Source: Eubacterium ruminantium (GTDB taxonomy: Bacteria; Bacillota; Clostridia; Lachnospirales; Lachnospiraceae). Taken from it: DNA of 64,000 nucleotides. The stretch spans positions 1-64,000 of the forward strand of contig FNUU01000012.1 in the NCBI GenBank assembly GCA_900108205.1, written 5' to 3'. The position numbers and the translations under genes are program-made. Shown in pieces: positions 16,760 to 23,910 of this stretch (positions are counted from its first letter, which is position 1; each line of letters starts with the position of its first letter). Under the pieces are notes generated by a model, which saw only the letters and a list, made by a program, of their open reading frames with translations, did no database searches and was not told the origin of the DNA.

Positions 16760-17314
16760 TTACTTTTTCATGATAACATCTGTTCCGTATACCACGTATC
16801 CATTACTGAAAACAAGGTAAGCATTTGCAATATTAACAATACCGATGATAACAAGAATTATACCGATAACAAATGCTATGCTGTATGGTACAAACAGAAG
16901 GATAATACCAAAAAGTGCTGTCACACCATCAACACACATGAATATCTTCCAGCCCTGACCACCGGTCTTCTTCTGAAGCTTATATGCTTCCCAAAGCTTA
17001 AGGCAGGAATTTACAAGTATGATGATACCGAATAATTTGATAAATCCGCTTGCTACTGAACCTGCAAATACCAGAAATACGATTCCAACGATTGCGAACA
17101 GCGCCGCTACTACGACAACATTCGGTGTAACCTTATCAAGCTTTGTGATGACTGTTACTATGCCCCCAATGATAAGCAGTACACCCACAACTCTTACTAC
17201 AGTTGCCAGAATCGCTCCCGGGTTAATGATAAATATGATTCCGAGGATCATCATAAGTACCGGAACAACCAGGCTTTTAGAATCCTCCGTCAAAAATCTT
17301 CCAAAATTTTTCAT
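16760..17314 (-). CDS. DUF308 (HdeD-like) multi-pass membrane protein
   Basis: 184 residues from the ATG at 17314, which has TGGAGG 9 bases upstream; a longer frame exists without a site. Six hydrophobic helices in pairs (LVVPVLMMILGIIFIINPG, VVRVVGVLLIIGGIVTVI, VVVVAALFAIVGIVFLV, then three more), with short polar turns, match the DUF308 repeat. Family members are membrane proteins of unknown function, named after an acid-resistance protein of enterobacteria. The tail is short (KK end). The repeat array lies right behind its stop codon. Confidence 0.82.
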   Translation of the reverse strand: MKNFGRFLTEDSKSLVVPVLMMILGIIFIINPGAILATVVRVVGVLLIIGGIVTVITKLDKVTPNVVVVAALFAIVGIVFLVFAGSVASGFIKLFGIIILVNSCLKLWEAYKLQKKTGGQGWKIFMCVDGVTALFGIILLFVPYSIAFVIGIILVIIGIVNIANAYLVFSNGYVVYGTDVIMKK

Positions 17315-17423
17315 GACTTTATTCCTCCACTTTGGAATTAATAATAAAAATTCACCCCTTGTAAATACGCGGGTCACACTATAACAATAATATAACCAAA
17401 GCCTTATATTGTTCAAGGCTTTT

Positions 17424-19373
17424 TTACATTTTTCGCTTAATTATCTCAAATATTTCCTTTGCTACACTGTCTGTTGCATTTGTTCCTATCACAACATCCG
17501 CAGCATCGATACAACTGTCTGACGCATTTGCAACCGCTATACCTGTTCCGGCGTACTTCAGCATTCCGCTGTCATTATCAGCATTTCCAAATGCGATCAT
17601 CTGCTCCTTCGGGATTCCCAGCTTATTACCTATTATCTCAAGGCCTTTTTCCTTACCGCAATCTATATAAGATATTTCGATAAGATATGGTATCGATGAG
17701 GTTATATAAATATCATCTATTCCCGAAAGATCCTTCAAAAGCTCCTCACGCTTATCCATATCATGAACCATGATATTTACACAGTCCAAATGATCGATAT
17801 TGTCGTAGATAAACTTCTTTATGTCCTTCTCCGGAACTCTGGTCCTTTTTACATACTCTACCCTGTGTTTTGTCAGATCGTCCCTCTCATCAAGAGTCTT
17901 CAGATAATCCACGGAAGAATGCGGGATTCCATCAAGAAATGCATCCGTAAACAGGCCATATTTATCAGCCACCCAAAGCACCTCTATAACAGACTGCTTT
18001 GTCATAAAATATGAGTGAATTCTTTCTCCGGTTACATTATCCACGACATTTGCGCCATTTGAACATATCGCATATCTTATGCCATCGATATCTGTCACTT
18101 CCTTCGGAAGAGAATCATAGGATCTTCCGCTGGCGATGACCACTTCTATTCCGGCATCCATGGCAGCCTTCAGAGCTTCCTCACCGTACTGCGTCATAAG
18201 TCCTTTATCATTCAGAAATGTGTCATCCAGATCTATCGCGATGAGACTTATCTTAGGGTCAATGCCTGCAGAATACAGGATTCTGTCCACAGACCTTCCG
18301 TCACACATGGTCATGTAGTTTTCTATATTTTCTCTTATAACCTCTTCAGATATCTCATATTCACCATTTTTTATGATGTTATACAGCTCATTCAGGCTCT
18401 TTGTAACTTTACCACCCAATTCATAAGGCGAAAGATAAAGTCCCCTTTCCTCTTCAAAATGCTTATAATCCGGCACAAAGAAGATATAAGGCTTCTTATA
18501 CAGCATATGATCATAAACAATAGATGAATAATCCGTTATCATAAGATCCGCTGCTGGCAGCATCTCATGAGAACTCATCCTGCATTTGTATTCAGGATAT
18601 TTTTCCTGAAGAAGCGGATGAAGCGATACCACAAAAAACCACTCATCCGAAAGCTTAGCAAATACTCTGTCTATTCCCGAATGCAGCGCCCTGCATCGGG
18701 GATTCCCTGCATTTCCTGAAAAACTCGGTACATAGATACATACCTTCTTGCCTTCCGCCTCCGGATATAATCTGAAGAATTTCTCTCTCAGCTTTTTATT
18801 GTTCTCTTCATCAAAATAGCTGTCTGTTCTTGCCATTCCCAGAGGTCTGAAAATGCTTTTCGGGAGCTTCAAAGCATTTGATATGTAAGGCGCAACCGAC
18901 TTTGAACTTACAGAGAATATATCTACATTTGTCATCGGACTTTTATTATAGTAATCCGGTATATCCTCTTCACAGTCATAGCCCATCTTCTTAAGCAGTC
19001 CGCCGGAATGCCAGAGCTGAATCACTTTGGTTTCTTTCCTCTTCCTGCACGAAGCCACCGGAAGGAAATAATTTGACAGAAATACATATTCTGCCGTGGC
19101 ATATTCCTTCATGAAGCTTTTGACATGCTCCTTCTTCTCTTTTACGGACATCCTGCCGTAATCTCTGCACATTATAATTATATCGTAGCCATAGGCAATA
19201 AGCCTGTCAGCCACTGGTTTCATATTCTCATCAAGCCCCTCGTGATGGCTGCCTGCAAAAATGATCTTTCCCTCTTCCACCGGCTCTTTGGCATATTTTT
19301 TATATACCTCCGGCAGATACAGCTCCTGCAGTGCCATTTTCGAGTACTGCTTTATCACTCGTTTAACTGACAT
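17424..19373 (-). CDS. Fusion of CDP-glycerol glycerophosphotransferase (TagF/TagB-like) and Cof-type HAD phosphatase
   Basis: 649 residues. Residues ~30-370 are a teichoic-acid-type transferase: IQLWHSGGLLKKMG at 118-131, FRPLGMARTDSYF, SLHPLLQ, and TDYSSIVYDHMLYKKP from 280, the catalytic block of the CDP-glycerol glycerophosphotransferase family. Residues ~375-649 are a HAD hydrolase of the Cof/YidA type: IAIDLDDTFLNDKG (Asp381, Asp383), VIASGRSYDSL, a C2 cap, and GNADNDSGMLKYAGTGIAV. The transferase would add polyol-phosphate units to cell-envelope polymers; the HAD part would dephosphorylate a small sugar or polyol phosphate. A single unbroken frame joins the two. No signal peptide; peripheral membrane location likely through basic residues at the start. 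Confidence 0.88.
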   Translation of the reverse strand: MSVKRVIKQYSKMALQELYLPEVYKKYAKEPVEEGKIIFAGSHHEGLDENMKPVADRLIAYGYDIIIMCRDYGRMSVKEKKEHVKSFMKEYATAEYVFLSNYFLPVASCRKRKETKVIQLWHSGGLLKKMGYDCEEDIPDYYNKSPMTNVDIFSVSSKSVAPYISNALKLPKSIFRPLGMARTDSYFDEENNKKLREKFFRLYPEAEGKKVCIYVPSFSGNAGNPRCRALHSGIDRVFAKLSDEWFFVVSLHPLLQEKYPEYKCRMSSHEMLPAADLMITDYSSIVYDHMLYKKPYIFFVPDYKHFEEERGLYLSPYELGGKVTKSLNELYNIIKNGEYEISEEVIRENIENYMTMCDGRSVDRILYSAGIDPKISLIAIDLDDTFLNDKGLMTQYGEEALKAAMDAGIEVVIASGRSYDSLPKEVTDIDGIRYAICSNGANVVDNVTGERIHSYFMTKQSVIEVLWVADKYGLFTDAFLDGIPHSSVDYLKTLDERDDLTKHRVEYVKRTRVPEKDIKKFIYDNIDHLDCVNIMVHDMDKREELLKDLSGIDDIYITSSIPYLIEISYIDCGKEKGLEIIGNKLGIPKEQMIAFGNADNDSGMLKYAGTGIAVANASDSCIDAADVVIGTNATDSVAKEIFEIIKRKM

Positions 19374-19545
19374 CTAAACATTTTCCCTTACTGTTTTTTT
19401 CTTCCGATCATTAGGATTATTCATAAACACTCATATATCATAAATCCCATCCCGAACTATCACGAGGCTTATGGCTGCAGTTTATTTGGTATAGTCATTT
19501 TAAAATCGCTATACCAGTCACAGCCTCTTGTTCCGGTGGGCAGTT
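19374..19545. other. Short spacer holding dispersed repeat family B, copy 2
   Basis: CCCGAACTATCACGAGGCTT begins at 19451; TGGTATAG (19488 area) pairs with CTATACCA across a 14-base loop in a perfect 8-bp stem. See the copy at 9541. No gene is seen. Confidence 0.45.
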
Positions 19546-20763
19546 TTACTCATTATTTATCATATCCTGAATATCAGAATCGGAAATGCCATTTGTCGTC
19601 CCATCCCTGGTATCATTCTTCCCAGCATCCGTTGCTGTGGCATCTTCCTTGCCGGGACGTTTAAGGTTATTCTCATCTATCGTTTGCTGAAGTTTGCTGA
19701 TTTCTTCTTCCATTCCGGCGATTTTTTCATCCTTATCGATTTCCCTGGATTTATATTCATCAATCGTCTTCTGGAGAGTATCATTTTCCTTCGAAAGATT
19801 ATTCACTTCAGCATTCTTCGAAGCAAGCCTCTCGCTGTAATTTGCTTCAATCTTTGCGATATCCTTCTTATTATTCTTGTTATTCACCGGAACTATCAGA
19901 AGATAAAGTATCCCTATACCTATCAGTATACCCACAAACACATAAATATTTGAAAGCTTCGCCCGGCTGATCCTTCTGTATCTGCCGCTGAGGGTATTCT
20001 CCTTACGTGTCCTGTGCTCCGGCACCTCTATCTTACGGGCAGGCCTCTTTCCATCTCCTGTCTCCGTCTCTATTCCATAATAATCCTCTTCAAGAAAATC
20101 CTCATCCGCCGCAGCATCGATATCCCTTACGATATCTCCTTCTGACTCACCCATTTCCCTCAGGAAATGAATTGCAAGAGGATTATTCTTATCTATTGCA
20201 AGCACTCTGGAAATGGTTTTCTTAGCCCTTCCCATACGTCCCTGTTCATTTTCAATAAGCCCCAGCAGAAGATATCCCTTGATAAAATGCTTATTCAGGG
20301 AAATGCATTTTCTGAGCTGAATCACCGCAAGATCAAAGGATCTGTCTCTCGCATAATCAAGTGCAAGATTGAACATTCTTGCAACATCATTTGCGTTCTC
20401 AAGAGCCTTCCTGTCTTCCTTTAACTCCTTAAGATAAGAGGCTGAAATATTATCCTTCGGCTGATAATTCACACTCATTACCCAGTGATTGAGCGCTTCC
20501 ACGATCTCACCGATTTCATAATAAATAAGCCCCAGAAGGCTGCGGGCCTGGATATTTCTCTTATCATATCTGAGTGAGGTTTTTAACGAATCTATCGCGC
20601 CGGAAAGATCACGCATTCTTGCCTTGTCCAGAGCAAGATTGTAATGATACAGGGATGTATTCGCAGCCTTGCGAAGAAACTCATCCGGCATCCTGCATTC
20701 GGTACAATAACCATTTGAACGAAGGGGCGCATTGCAATAGATGCATCGTTTTCTGATCGCCAT
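19546..20763 (-). CDS. Zinc-ribbon/TPR membrane protein with external coiled coil
   Basis: 405 residues. A zinc ribbon at the start (CIYCNAPL, then CTEC, C7, C10, C20, C23) like that on the two kinases; about five TPR-like helix pairs (~35-205; LSGAIDSLKTSLRYDKRN, GYLLLGLIENEQGRMGRAK); an acidic linker; one membrane helix (IYVFVGILIGIGILYLLIV, ~272-290); then a coiled coil (~300-365; SKENDTLQKTIDEYKSREID) and an Asp/Thr-rich tail. The TPR part is cytoplasmic and the coiled coil probably external. Function unknown; the layout suggests a scaffold linking cytoplasmic partners to the envelope. The upstream 47-aa gene ends directly at its start codon. Confidence 0.82.
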   Translation of the reverse strand: MAIRKRCIYCNAPLRSNGYCTECRMPDEFLRKAANTSLYHYNLALDKARMRDLSGAIDSLKTSLRYDKRNIQARSLLGLIYYEIGEIVEALNHWVMSVNYQPKDNISASYLKELKEDRKALENANDVARMFNLALDYARDRSFDLAVIQLRKCISLNKHFIKGYLLLGLIENEQGRMGRAKKTISRVLAIDKNNPLAIHFLREMGESEGDIVRDIDAAADEDFLEEDYYGIETETGDGKRPARKIEVPEHRTRKENTLSGRYRRISRAKLSNIYVFVGILIGIGILYLLIVPVNNKNNKKDIAKIEANYSERLASKNAEVNNLSKENDTLQKTIDEYKSREIDKDEKIAGMEEEISKLQQTIDENNLKRPGKEDATATDAGKNDTRDGTTNGISDSDIQDMINNE

Positions 20764-20907
20764 CTATTTTACTCCTCTCAATTCCTTGGTCATTTCCATA
20801 ACTATATCGGTTATGTCCTTCAGATCATTATTGTAAATAGCTTCTTCTGTCTGATCCACTTCATAACTCTTTGTGAAATTTTTTATCTCTTCATCAAAAT
20901 CAAGCAT
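20764..20907 (-). CDS. Small acidic protein (47 aa) coupled to the zinc-ribbon/TPR gene
   Basis: A frame of 47 codons, MLDFDEEIKNFTKSYEVDQT start, LRGVK end, with TTGGAG 6 bases upstream of the ATG. Its stop codon (TAG) is directly followed by the ATG of the TPR protein, so the two are translationally coupled. It is strongly acidic with a helical C-terminal half. Too short for a domain call; possibly a partner or regulator of the TPR protein. Confidence 0.7.
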   Translation of the reverse strand: MLDFDEEIKNFTKSYEVDQTEEAIYNNDLKDITDIVMEMTKELRGVK

Positions 20908-21085
20908 AGCTTACTCCAATTTATAAATTTCTATCTAATATACTTATCGCAAGAAAACCGAGCAGGTATTCCGCTGAACTGTTTAACCGATACACTGATT
21001 ATCCCACGGCATAGGATACCGTGTTGTCCGGAGAAACGTGCAATTTGCTTAGTTAATTTGTTATGTACAGTTATTAGCAATTGAT
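20908..21085. other. Spacer between the 47-aa gene and folC
   Basis: Contains an imperfect palindrome CCACGGCATAGGATACCGTG near 20983 and an AT-rich tail. No gene is supported. Confidence 0.3.
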
Positions 21086-22450
21086 TTACCGGCTCTGCAT
21101 ATATGCCTTCACTTCTCCCGCAAGATACAGTGACCCCACAGAGAAAAGCAGTTCGTCATCATTAAGCGTATCAAGTGCACTATCCAGGCACTCCTTCAGA
21201 TCGGGAATGCTGTGAATCGGAATATTTCTTCCTTCCGGAGTAAATTTCCTGAAAAGCTCCTTTACCACATCCACGCTTGTTTTTCTATAGGAATCAAATG
21301 TAGTTATGTAAACTTCCTCAAATATTCCGGCATTACAGAGCATCTCTATCATGGAAGTATAATCCTTATCACTGGATACTGCAAACATTAGTTTTACGCT
21401 TGCAGGTTTTTCCTTCTTAATGATGCTTCGCGCACCCTGAATGAACCTCGGTATGGCATCCTGGTTATGCGCACCGTCTATTATAACATTTTTTCTGAGT
21501 TTTTCCATACGTGCCGGCATGTTAAAGGCTTGAAGAGCTTTAACCATGATTTTATCATTATTATGTGATAATATATTGTTTTTCTCATTAAAGATTTCTA
21601 AAGCTTTCAAAGCTGCTGTTGCATTTTCCTGCTGATAAATGATATCAAATGCCGGATTTATCAGTCTGCCCTGCTCTATCCACTTTGTGAGTCTGCTGTC
21701 GACTCTGTCAACAATAGTCAGCGGAGCATCAAGAGCTTCCGCACGTTCCTTTATAACCTGAGCTGCACGATGTTTCAAATCCTCTGCTGTCCGGTCTCCC
21801 TCAGGAGCACACGTATTGTGTACAACCGGAATACCGTTTTTTATGATCCCGGCCTTCTCGAAGGCTATCTTTTCAACCGTATCTCCCAGGTACTGCATAT
21901 GATCCATGCCGATAGATGTGATGACTGAAACCTCCGGCGTTATGATATTTGTAGCATCCAGCCTTCCGCCCATACCGGTTTCATAGACTACAGCGTCTGC
22001 ACCGATCTTTTCAAAATATACTGCTGCAATAGCGAATATGAACTCAAAAAATGACGGATGTCTAAGATCATTTTCTACTATGACCTTCATAACTGTTCTG
22101 AAGCATGCGATGAAATCCTCATCAGAAATATACTGTCCGTCCAGAGCAATCCTCTCATTTATCCGAACCAGATGAGGTGATGTAAATGAACCTGTACGCA
22201 GTCCTGCTTCTGTCAGCATGCAGCGAAGCATTTCCGTGGTGGAACCCTTGCCGTTTGTTCCTGCGACATGAATTGATAACGGCTTATCCTGTGGATTTCC
22301 GAGCAATTCCATCAGATGTCTCAGATCCTCTGTACCGATCTTCTCGGCAAATTTGGGAATAGCAAGAATATATTCCGTTACCTCTCTGATATCTATTTTT
22401 CTATTATCATCTGCTATCTCATCTATTGTCAGTATATTTTTCTCTGCCAT
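21086..22450 (-). CDS. folC: Bifunctional folylpolyglutamate/dihydrofolate synthase
   Basis: 454 residues from the ATG at 22450 (an upstream TTG in frame is possible). The Mur-ligase-like enzyme adds glutamate to dihydropteroate or folates using ATP. P-loop IHVAGTNGKGSTTEML near residue 60-75, omega-loop region GSFTSPHLVRINERIALDG, VYETGMGGRLDATNII, TSIGMDHMQYLGDTVEKIAFEKAGI, a MPARMEKL segment and DGAHN in the C-terminal domain are all present. Length fits the family (~430-450). It sits 23 bases after queF in the same direction, so queF-folC form an operon. Confidence 0.95.
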   Translation of the reverse strand: MAEKNILTIDEIADDNRKIDIREVTEYILAIPKFAEKIGTEDLRHLMELLGNPQDKPLSIHVAGTNGKGSTTEMLRCMLTEAGLRTGSFTSPHLVRINERIALDGQYISDEDFIACFRTVMKVIVENDLRHPSFFEFIFAIAAVYFEKIGADAVVYETGMGGRLDATNIITPEVSVITSIGMDHMQYLGDTVEKIAFEKAGIIKNGIPVVHNTCAPEGDRTAEDLKHRAAQVIKERAEALDAPLTIVDRVDSRLTKWIEQGRLINPAFDIIYQQENATAALKALEIFNEKNNILSHNNDKIMVKALQAFNMPARMEKLRKNVIIDGAHNQDAIPRFIQGARSIIKKEKPASVKLMFAVSSDKDYTSMIEMLCNAGIFEEVYITTFDSYRKTSVDVVKELFRKFTPEGRNIPIHSIPDLKECLDSALDTLNDDELLFSVGSLYLAGEVKAYMQSR

Positions 22451-22473
22451 TGTTCTGTCCAAATCCCATAACC

Positions 22474-22968
22474 CTACCTGTTATCCACTTTCTCCGGATA
22501 CATATCATGCTGTGTCAGGCGCTCCCATGCAACATTTTCCCACTTTGTTCCCGGTCTTCCGTAATTGCAGTACGGATCGATGGAAATTCCTCCTCGCGGA
22601 GTAAATTTACCCCAGACCTCGATATACTTCGGATCCATAAGCTTGATCAGATCCTTCATAATTTTATTTACGCAGTCCTCATGAAAATCACCATGATTGC
22701 GAAAACTGAAAAGATATAATTTGAGTGATTTACTCTCCACCATTTTTACATCCGGTACATAAGAAATATAAATCGTTGCAAAATCCGGCTGGCCTGTTAT
22801 AGGACAAAGGCTGGTGAATTCCGGACAGTTGAACTTTACAAAATAATCATTATCCTGATGTTTATTTACAAAGGTCTCAAGCATTTCCGGTGCATAATCC
22901 GTCGGATATTTTACTCCGTTTTGGCCAAGCAGTGAGATACCTTCTCTTTCTTCTTCATTTCTGGACAT
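22474..22968 (-). CDS. queF: NADPH-dependent 7-cyano-7-deazaguanine reductase
   Basis: 164 residues, GGAGG upstream. QueF reduces preQ0 to preQ1 with two NADPH, a step of queuosine synthesis. The short, unimodular (YkvM-like) form is seen: [14 protein letters not shown] with the thioimide-forming Cys55 and Asp62, the [16 protein letters not shown] substrate-binding block with HGDFHE, and [18 protein letters not shown] near the end. Together with queH at 8.7 kb this implies that the organism makes queuosine or takes up and finishes preQ0. Divergently transcribed from the gene at 23184. Confidence 0.96.
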   Translation of the reverse strand: MSRNEEEREGISLLGQNGVKYPTDYAPEMLETFVNKHQDNDYFVKFNCPEFTSLCPITGQPDFATIYISYVPDVKMVESKSLKLYLFSFRNHGDFHEDCVNKIMKDLIKLMDPKYIEVWGKFTPRGGISIDPYCNYGRPGTKWENVAWERLTQHDMYPEKVDNR

Positions 22969-22990
22969 TATTAATCCTCCATTTTTTGCA

Positions 22991-23005
22991 GTGTCAGTTT
23001 GACAC
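22991..23005. promoter_or_regulatory. Palindrome in the queF leader, possible operator
   Basis: GTGTCA-GTT-TGACAC is a perfect 6+6 inverted repeat 23 bases upstream of the queF start. Either a regulator site or a small RNA hairpin. No preQ1 riboswitch consensus was found there. Confidence 0.35.
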
Positions 23006-23082
23006 CAAATATTTTTTGCATATATCTTACCACATTTTTACTACTTGTCATACACCCAAAATAAAGTTATACTATTATTGTA

Positions 23083-23141
23083 TATTATCCGAAGAAAAAC
23101 AAGCTATCGCGAAACAAGTATTTGTTTTTCTTGATAAGATA
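23083..23141. repeat. Family A repeat, module 1 only
   Basis: TATTATCCGAAGAAAAACAAG and the returning arm TTTGTTTTTCTTGATAAGATA form the module 1 hairpin; modules 2 and 3 are absent. It lies between two divergent genes, so it cannot simply be a terminator of either. Confidence 0.75.
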
Positions 23142-23183
23142 AATGTATATTATGTGAAGAATAATAGTATTGGAGGGTATTTT

Positions 23184-23819
23184 ATGCAGACATATAAGAT
23201 AAGATCACAGTATAATAATTTAATCAATCTCAAAGTGACACCGGGACATTTTGCTACCTCGTCATCTCACATCAATTACTTCATCGACCTTACCACACTT
23301 AAGGCAAGAACCAGTGAAGCAAAGGCTGTTGCAAAGTCTATGAGTACAGATTATATCGCATCAACCATCGTTGACACCATCATTTGTATGGATGGTACCG
23401 ATGTAATAGGTGCTTATCTTGCAGACGACCTTACAAATTCGGGAATTCATTCCATGAACGCTCACGGAAGTATATATGTTATTGAGCCTGAGCAGAATTC
23501 CATGGGTCAGCTTACATTCAAAGATAATGTAATCCCTATGGTCAATAAGAAGCATATTCTTCTCCTTCTTGCCACTGCTACAACAGGTCGTACTATCGAG
23601 AAGGCTCTGGAATGTATCGAGTATTACGGCGGTATAGTTGAAGGAATCTCAGCAATATTTACTGCTACGGATGATGTAGACGGTCATCACATAAATGGTA
23701 TTTTCCACGCAAAGGATATCGAAAATTATAATTCATATTCTTCTCATGATTGTCCGCTTTGCAACGGAAATATCAAGCTTAACGGAATTGTTTCATCAAA
23801 TGGATTTACTATGATATAA
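23184..23819 (+). CDS. Phosphoribosyltransferase-like protein
   Basis: 211 residues from the ATG at 23184 (TGGAGGG upstream). The pattern LATATTGRTIEKALECIEYYGG at ~145 matches the PRPP loop and following helix of type I phosphoribosyltransferases such as orotate phosphoribosyltransferase, and IASTIVDTIICMDGTDVIGA resembles their N-terminal substrate region. A CPLCNG motif near the C-terminus (HDCPLCNGNIKLNG) could bind zinc and is not typical of PyrE. The usual acidic pair of the PRPP motif is not clear (LLLATATTGRT rather than VVVDDVATTG), so catalysis is uncertain. No pyrimidine gene is adjacent. One of three plus-strand genes. Confidence 0.7.
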   Translation: MQTYKIRSQYNNLINLKVTPGHFATSSSHINYFIDLTTLKARTSEAKAVAKSMSTDYIASTIVDTIICMDGTDVIGAYLADDLTNSGIHSMNAHGSIYVIEPEQNSMGQLTFKDNVIPMVNKKHILLLLATATTGRTIEKALECIEYYGGIVEGISAIFTATDDVDGHHINGIFHAKDIENYNSYSSHDCPLCNGNIKLNGIVSSNGFTMI

Positions 23820-23828
23820 GCATAAAGA

Positions 23829-23887
23829 AAAGGCCGTGTTGAACACGACCTTTGTCTTCACTCTGAGGGGCCTGTAAAACAGGCCCC
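23829..23887. terminator. Converging terminator hairpins
   Basis: An imperfect stem AAAGG-CGTGT/ACACG-CCTTT followed by T-rich sequence serves the plus-strand gene; GGGGCCTGT-AAA-ACAGGCCCC (23867-23887) is a perfect 9-bp stem near the end of the minus-strand giant gene. Confidence 0.75.
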
Positions 23888-23910
23888 CGACTCTCACTTA
23901 TGATCAAATA

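Noticed and set aside
22969..23180. preQ1 riboswitch before queF
   Set aside because: The leader lacks the expected conserved stem and A-rich tail of preQ1-I; only a 6-bp palindrome is present.
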